A stretch of 18,548 bases of DNA from Flavobacteriales bacterium (GTDB taxonomy: Bacteria; Bacteroidota; Bacteroidia; NORP154), in the NCBI GenBank assembly GCA_012965625.1, contig DTSC01000034.1, forward strand, positions 1 through 18,548, given 5' to 3'. Of this stretch, positions 13,585 to 18,548 are shown one piece after another (the first letter of the stretch is position 1; the number at the start of each line of letters is the position of its first letter). A program made the position numbers and the translations under genes. Below the pieces are notes generated by a model. That model did not search any database, was not told where the DNA came from, and saw only the letters and a program-made list of their open reading frames with translations.

Positions 13585-16416
13585 ATGGTTAAAAAAATTC
13601 TTGCCGTTTTTGGCATCCTCATCGTTTTGTTGGTTGCTTCTTTGATCGTATTGCCCATCATTTTCAAAGATGATATTGTGCAAATAGTAAAAGATGCTGC
13701 CAATGACAATCTTAACGCAATTGTAAACTTTGGTGATTTTGACTTATCACTTATTTCAAGCTTTCCAGATTTCTCTTTTAGTATAAGCGATGTTGCAGTT
13801 GCCGGACTGGAACCATTTGATAAGGATACCTTGGTTGCTATAGGAAAACTTCATTTAACAGTAGACCTTATGAGTGTAATCAATGGGGATGAGATAGCTA
13901 TAAAAACCATCCTTGTCGATGGATTAAAGGCTAATGCAATCGTTCTCGAGAATGGTATTGCTAATTGGGATATTGTTAAGGAAACGGCTGAGGAAGAGCC
14001 GGTTGAAGAAGAAGAGGAGGCAGATACGGCCTCAACTCCTTTTAAAATGAAATTAAAAAAGTTTGAAATTAAAAACACTTATATAGTATACGACGACAGG
14101 GAAGGTGGGTTGTTTACAGAGATAAGAAACTTAAATTTTGATCTATCAGGTGATTTTACTGAAGACTTTACCGCTTTGGAAACGCATACTTCAATTGATG
14201 CTTTCACTTTTGCTATGGAGGGAGTTAAATATATGAAAGAAGCAAATATCGAAATAAATGCAGACCTGGATGCGGATTTAATTAATTCAAAATACACGTT
14301 TAAAGAGAATGAATTCCGATTAAATCAACTGGTTTTGAGCTGGGATGGATGGGTAGCCATGCCTGATGAAAACATAGATATGGACATTAAATTTGGTGCT
14401 AAAAAAACTGAATTTAAAAATATTTTGTCGCTAGTACCTGCTGTTTATGCGAAAGAATTTGATGGTTTGAAAACGGCCGGAAAACTGGCATTGGATGGTT
14501 ATGCAAAGGGAAAGATGACGGATACTGAACTTCCCGCATTTGGATTAGAACTATTGGTTGAAAATGCCATGTTTCAATATCCTGACTTGCCTTCCTCGGC
14601 TGATAATATCAATATAAATGTAAATGTCTCCAATCCAGGAGGTTCTGAAGATAATACGGTCATTGATATTTCAAAATTCCATATTGAATTAGCAAATAAT
14701 CCTATAGATATTCACATGGTGTTAAAAACTCCTATTTCTGATCCGCAAATAGATTGTGGAGTGGAGGGAGAGATAGACCTGGAAAAGCTGAAGGATATTG
14801 TTCCTTTAGAAGATGGGGAAGAAATGTCTGGCCTTATAAAGAGTGATATTGTAATCAAGGGCCGGATGTCAACTATAGAGGAAGAGCGCTATGAAGACTT
14901 TGAGGCCTTAGGAAATCTTATTGTAGAGAATTTGAGCTATAAAAGTGTAGATCTGCCTCAGGGTATCCTCATTGAAAAAGTCAATATGGTCTTCTCTCCT
15001 GCCTATGTTGATTTAATAGCTTTTGACTGCAAATTAGGAAATTCGGATTTTCATGCAAATGGCAAGATTGAAAATTTTATTCCATTTGCTCTTACTGATA
15101 GCGTAACATTGGTCGGAAGTTTTAACCTAAAATCAGGCCTTTTAGATCTAAATGAATTTATGGAGGAAGAGACTGATGAGGAGGAACTTGCAGAGGAAAC
15201 TTCGCTAGAAGAAGATACGGTGCCATTTACTGTTATTGAAGTTCCTGGCAATATTGACTTTTCCTTGGCATCATCATTTACCAAAATCTTATACGACAAT
15301 ATGGAAATGACCGATGTCACTGGAGCCTTAGTGGTGAAGGACAAAACTGTTTTTATGGATGACATTATTGTACATATGCTAGGTGGAGAGATGAAAGTAA
15401 ATGGTTCTTACAGTACGTTGGATATCACAAAACCCAATGTTGATTTTGATCTGGAGATTAAGAACTTCGATATTCAAGAATCTTTTAAAACGTTTAATAC
15501 AGTTCAAAAATTAGCACCAATTACAGAGAACTGTGCAGGAGCCTTTTCTACTGGAATGGAATTCAAGACGTTGCTCTTAGAAAATATGGAGCCAGACTTG
15601 AATACGATGAATGGCAAGGGCTTATTTAATACAGAAAAAGTCACGATTGAAGGATCTGAAACAATCAATAAGCTAGCAAATGCTTTAAAGAATGACAAGT
15701 ACAAAAAACTTGTGCTTACTGATGTAAATGCCACTTTTGAATTCCATGATGGCCGGCTATATGTTGAGCCTTTTGATGTTATGGTTGGAAACTCTAAAGC
15801 TACAATTTATGGGTCTAATGGCTTTGATGAATCACTGGACTATACTATGGAAATGATTGTGCCTACCGCTGAGTTTGGGGGAGGTGCTGAGGCTGCTTTA
15901 GGAAGCCTTGTTTCATTGATGAATCAGTCTGGTGCAAATGTTAGTGTTGGTGAGGAAGTTGAAGTTAAGATATTAATAGGCGGAACAGTTTCAGATCCAA
16001 AGGTTAAAATTGGAGGATTTAATCCACTTGGAGGTGGGCAATCTGTAAAGGAAGTTGTTAAAGAAGAGATTAAAGAGAAAATAGAAGAAGTAAAAGAAGA
16101 AGTAAAAGAGGAGATAAAGAAGAATGTAAAAGAGCAGGCAGATAAAATTATTAAGGAGGCAGAGAAACAAGCTGAAGCAATCAAGCGGGGAGCTAGAAAT
16201 CTTGGTGCTCAAACAAAGAAAGAAGGCTATGCTCAGGCTAAGAAATTAGAAGACGATGCAAAGAATCCATTACAAAAAGTGACTGCCAAGGTAGCTGCCG
16301 AATTGTTGAGAAAGGAAACGGATAAGAAAGTGGATAATATAATCAGTGCAGCAGATAAAAAAGCAAATGACCTGGTAAATAAGGCGCGAATAAAAGCTGC
16401 AGCTCTTCAAAAGTAA
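13585..16416 (+). CDS. AsmA-like envelope protein with charged helical tail
   Basis: This 943-residue protein is of the AsmA type, a family of bridge-like proteins thought to help move phospholipid or maintain the outer membrane. One N-terminal membrane segment (about residues 4-27) anchors it, with the rest in the periplasm. The N-terminal AsmA block is recognisable (hydrophobic anchor, then FGDFDLSLISSFPDFSFSI near residue 49). The middle is made of repetitive beta-rich stretches such as VDFDLEIKNFDI, and an AsmA-C-like region lies around residues 600-790 with MNGKGLFNTEKVTIEG. Two acidic runs, near 133-148 and 526-550, interrupt the beta-rich parts. From about residue 820 the protein changes to a Lys/Glu/Ala-rich helical tail to the C-terminus. 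Half of a promoter lies upstream. The OmpA-like gene starts 55 bases later, so the two may be co-expressed. Confidence 0.85.
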   Translation: MVKKILAVFGILIVLLVASLIVLPIIFKDDIVQIVKDAANDNLNAIVNFGDFDLSLISSFPDFSFSISDVAVAGLEPFDKDTLVAIGKLHLTVDLMSVINGDEIAIKTILVDGLKANAIVLENGIANWDIVKETAEEEPVEEEEEADTASTPFKMKLKKFEIKNTYIVYDDREGGLFTEIRNLNFDLSGDFTEDFTALETHTSIDAFTFAMEGVKYMKEANIEINADLDADLINSKYTFKENEFRLNQLVLSWDGWVAMPDENIDMDIKFGAKKTEFKNILSLVPAVYAKEFDGLKTAGKLALDGYAKGKMTDTELPAFGLELLVENAMFQYPDLPSSADNININVNVSNPGGSEDNTVIDISKFHIELANNPIDIHMVLKTPISDPQIDCGVEGEIDLEKLKDIVPLEDGEEMSGLIKSDIVIKGRMSTIEEERYEDFEALGNLIVENLSYKSVDLPQGILIEKVNMVFSPAYVDLIAFDCKLGNSDFHANGKIENFIPFALTDSVTLVGSFNLKSGLLDLNEFMEEETDEEELAEETSLEEDTVPFTVIEVPGNIDFSLASSFTKILYDNMEMTDVTGALVVKDKTVFMDDIIVHMLGGEMKVNGSYSTLDITKPNVDFDLEIKNFDIQESFKTFNTVQKLAPITENCAGAFSTGMEFKTLLLENMEPDLNTMNGKGLFNTEKVTIEGSETINKLANALKNDKYKKLVLTDVNATFEFHDGRLYVEPFDVMVGNSKATIYGSNGFDESLDYTMEMIVPTAEFGGGAEAALGSLVSLMNQSGANVSVGEEVEVKILIGGTVSDPKVKIGGFNPLGGGQSVKEVVKEEIKEKIEEVKEEVKEEIKKNVKEQADKIIKEAEKQAEAIKRGARNLGAQTKKEGYAQAKKLEDDAKNPLQKVTAKVAAELLRKETDKKVDNIISAADKKANDLVNKARIKAAALQK
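16042..16413 (+). other. coiled-coil / amphipathic helix tail region of the AsmA-like protein
   Basis: This stretch encodes about the last 124 residues, dominated by Lys, Glu, Ala and Val with near-repeats such as EVKEEVKEEIKK and QADKIIKEAEKQAEAIK. At the base level it is purine-rich with recurring GAAGTAAAAGA units. The composition suggests a long amphipathic helix or coiled coil that could lie on a membrane or pair with a partner; that role is inference. Confidence 0.75.
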
Positions 16417-16471
16417 GTCCCTTTTTAATTATTTGAAAATAAATTGGCATGATTTTTTAGTGCATTGTTTC

Positions 16472-18548
16472 ATGAAGATGAAGAATAGGCCTTTCCTGAT
16501 TTTGCCCTGTCTATTATCCCTTTTGTGGGCTACTCAGCCCAATGTAATTTATTCGCAGGACTACCAAGAGGATGGAGAATGTGAAACAGATTTTAATTCA
16601 AAAGCGGTTAAGTTCTATAAAAAATCAGAGGGAGCAGCGAAAAAGGACCGTGGAGAAGCAATTAAATTACTTCGTGACGCAATTGAGTTGGACCCTGATT
16701 ATCCAGCACCATATTATAAACTTGGCAGGATGGCAATGGGTAGTGAGAATTATAATATTGCTAAGAAGTATTTTCTGCAGGTGCTGGACCTCTGTCCAAC
16801 GTACAATCTATACCTTCATTACTATTTGGGAAAAATCTTTTTTGGTAGTGAAGAATTCTCTAAAGCTGTATACCATCTGGCAGAATTTATGAAATATCCA
16901 GATGGCATTAAAACTGACAGGCATTTTAATATTGCAAAAGACTTAGAGGAGGAGGCCAGGTTTTATGGGAGCTTAATTGAAAATCCCGTACCCTTTAAAC
17001 CTAAGAATGTTCCAGGTATATGCACCCAGAAGGATGAGTATTTGCCATATATAACTGCTGACCAGAAAACAATTTATTTTACCAGAAAGTTTCAGAAAAA
17101 GGCATTGGGTGATCTTTTTCCTAAGATGGTGGAGGTGTTTACTTCTGCTCACAGAACTGATGGTGATTTTAGTAGAGGTAAAGCTATGATGGTTCCTTTC
17201 AACAAGGGAAATAATGAGGGAGGTGCTTGCTTAACCATAGATAATATGCATATGTATTATACGATCTGTAAAAAATTGACTAATGGATATAATAACTGTG
17301 ATATTTATAGTGCAGATTATGTAAAAATTGAAAGATCTACCCTAATAGATCTTGGTTTTATGACAGAGGTACTTGAAATGACAGAACAAGAAGTGAAATT
17401 TGAATTGGAGATGATGAAAAATTCCGGTTTAGATTATATGTGGACCAACGTTAGGCCGCTCAATGATCTCGTTAATAAAATTGATAGCTGGGAATCACAG
17501 CCAACAATATCCTCTGATGGACGGACATTGTATTTTGCAAGTAACAGAAAAGGCGGTGTAGGAGGGATTGATATCTATAAAACAACAAAAGATCCCAATG
17601 GAAAATGGACCCAGCCTGTAGGATTGGGTAAGAATATTAATACTGAAGGCCATGAGAAGTCTCCTTTTATGCACCCAGATAAAAAAACACTTTACTTTTC
17701 ATCAGATGGTCATCGAGGTTTGGGAGGATTTGATATTTTCTTTGCAAAGATGAAAAAGACTGATACTGGATATGAATGGGAAATACCACAAAACATCGGC
17801 TTTCCGATTAACTCTGAAGACAATGACCTTGGGTTTTTTGTAAGTACAGATGGGGAAACAGGCTATTTCTCATCGACCAATGAATCTGAGAAGTATTTGA
17901 GCTTTGGTGGTTGGGATTTATTCTACTTCCCTTTATATGAAGAAGCGAGGCCTTCCGAAATTATTTTCCTGAAGGGTGAGCTAAAGGATGAAAAAGGAGA
18001 ACCGATCGTTGGTGGAAGCATGGATGTCACCAATGTAAGGACGAAGGAAACCACTAAGGTAGATGTTGATTCTATGTCTGGTAAGTATGCAGTTATTATG
18101 ACCTTAGAAGAAGATCATGAGGACGATTTTGTGGTAAGTGTAACTAAGGAAAATTACACCTATGCATCTAAATTGATATCCACAAAAGGTAAAACCAAGG
18201 CGAGTGCCAGTGCCAGCACGAATGCCAAAAGCAGCACCAATCCCATCACTATCACAAGTGCCAACAACAATACAAAGACTAATGAAAACACCAATGCAAG
18301 CACCAACAATAAAACTAAAACCAGTTCAAAAATTAACAGGAATCATAAGGAGCTGGTACAAAAACTAGATGTAAGATTGGAGCAGCTTGTTGTTGGAGAA
18401 CCTTACAGGTTAGATAATATTAATTTTGCTACAAACTCTTCTTCTGTATTAACAGTTGCCTCTATGGTTACCTTAGATGGCTTTGCCAAGTACCTTATAA
18501 GTGTACCTGAAATGATAGTAGCCATCCAAGGTCATACAGATAATGTCG
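16472..18548 (+). CDS. TPR / PD40 / CarboxypepD-like / OmpA envelope protein, 3' end missing (PorE-like architecture)
   Basis: This reading frame is open from the ATG at 16472 to the right edge (about 692 codons seen). The start of the OmpA domain is included, but the stop is outside the window. A second ATG at 16478 is possible. Order of parts: Sec-type signal (hydrophobic about residues 8-20, mature start near SQDYQED); TPR-like helices (about 55-140: AIELDPDYPAPYYKLG, then YLHYYLGKIFFGSEEF); a PD40/WD40-like propeller (about 188-490) with repeats such as SSDGRTLYFASNRKGG and DKKTLYFSSDGHRGLGGFDIF; a CarboxypepD-regulatory-like beta domain (about 500-570: LKGELKDEKGEPIVGG); a Ser/Thr/Asn/Lys linker (about 572-625); and the OmpA-like peptidoglycan-binding domain (INFATNSSSV, then IQGHTDNV at the edge). 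TPR, propeller, CarboxypepD-like and OmpA in this order is the layout known for PorE of the type IX secretion system. Paralogues with other roles exist, so the equivalence is not proven. Confidence 0.9.
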   Translation, partial: MKMKNRPFLILPCLLSLLWATQPNVIYSQDYQEDGECETDFNSKAVKFYKKSEGAAKKDRGEAIKLLRDAIELDPDYPAPYYKLGRMAMGSENYNIAKKYFLQVLDLCPTYNLYLHYYLGKIFFGSEEFSKAVYHLAEFMKYPDGIKTDRHFNIAKDLEEEARFYGSLIENPVPFKPKNVPGICTQKDEYLPYITADQKTIYFTRKFQKKALGDLFPKMVEVFTSAHRTDGDFSRGKAMMVPFNKGNNEGGACLTIDNMHMYYTICKKLTNGYNNCDIYSADYVKIERSTLIDLGFMTEVLEMTEQEVKFELEMMKNSGLDYMWTNVRPLNDLVNKIDSWESQPTISSDGRTLYFASNRKGGVGGIDIYKTTKDPNGKWTQPVGLGKNINTEGHEKSPFMHPDKKTLYFSSDGHRGLGGFDIFFAKMKKTDTGYEWEIPQNIGFPINSEDNDLGFFVSTDGETGYFSSTNESEKYLSFGGWDLFYFPLYEEARPSEIIFLKGELKDEKGEPIVGGSMDVTNVRTKETTKVDVDSMSGKYAVIMTLEEDHEDDFVVSVTKENYTYASKLISTKGKTKASASASTNAKSSTNPITITSANNNTKTNENTNASTNNKTKTSSKINRNHKELVQKLDVRLEQLVVGEPYRLDNINFATNSSSVLTVASMVTLDGFAKYLISVPEMIVAIQGHTDNV
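18187..18348 (+). other. low-complexity Ser/Thr/Asn/Ala/Lys linker in the OmpA-like gene
   Basis: This region encodes a disordered stretch of about 54 residues built from Ala-Ser, Thr-Asn and Lys-Thr pairs (for example TKASASASTNAKSST). At the base level there are recurring AGTGCC / GCCAGC / ACCAAT units. It separates the CarboxypepD-like domain from the OmpA-like domain and looks like a flexible tether. Confidence 0.8.

Noticed and set aside
16572..16892. 106-codon open frame on the plus strand
   Set aside because: It lies in another frame inside the TPR part of the OmpA-like gene, which has the signal peptide and domain content.

Overview
The window looks like a chromosome segment from a member of the Bacteroidota, most likely a Cytophagales-type marine or soil heterotroph. 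The evidence is AT-rich DNA, absence of strong Shine-Dalgarno sites, promoter boxes of the Bacteroidota type (TTTG / TAnnTTTG), a fused alpha/beta E1 dehydrogenase, AsmA and PD40-OmpA envelope proteins, and a PorE-like architecture. I see no rRNA, tRNA, CRISPR array, insertion sequence or prophage gene. Coding density is high and no gene-free gap exceeds about 150 bases.

Layout. (1) Bases 1-5068, plus strand: a secreted penicillin-acylase-family Ntn hydrolase, a secreted cyclophilin peptidyl-prolyl isomerase 5 bases behind it, then, behind a near-ideal Bacteroidota promoter, a tiny lipoprotein gene and a fused E1 alpha/beta 2-oxoacid dehydrogenase. (2) Bases 5080-10870, minus strand: read from the right, hutI (imidazolonepropionase), a secreted small protein made of six 13-residue repeats that resembles the DUF6150/'septoil knot' family and overlaps hutI by 4 bases, ftcD (formimidoyltransferase-cyclodeaminase), and a membrane-anchored patatin-like phospholipase. 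(3) Bases 10951-18548, plus strand: aroC (chorismate synthase), a dicarboxylate/amino acid:cation symporter that overlaps it by 1 base, a large AsmA-like protein with a charged helical tail, and a TPR / PD40 / CarboxypepD-like / OmpA protein that runs off the right edge.

How the genes relate. hutI and ftcD are the last two steps of histidine degradation to glutamate (hutH and hutU are not here). The 80-base gap between hutI and aroC is a divergent control region with an inverted repeat and a tandem 8-base repeat. Most of the window is ordinary housekeeping and envelope biology. The items most worth a second look are the knotted-repeat protein translationally coupled to hutI, the multi-spanning membrane patatin, and the PorE-like partial gene at the right edge.
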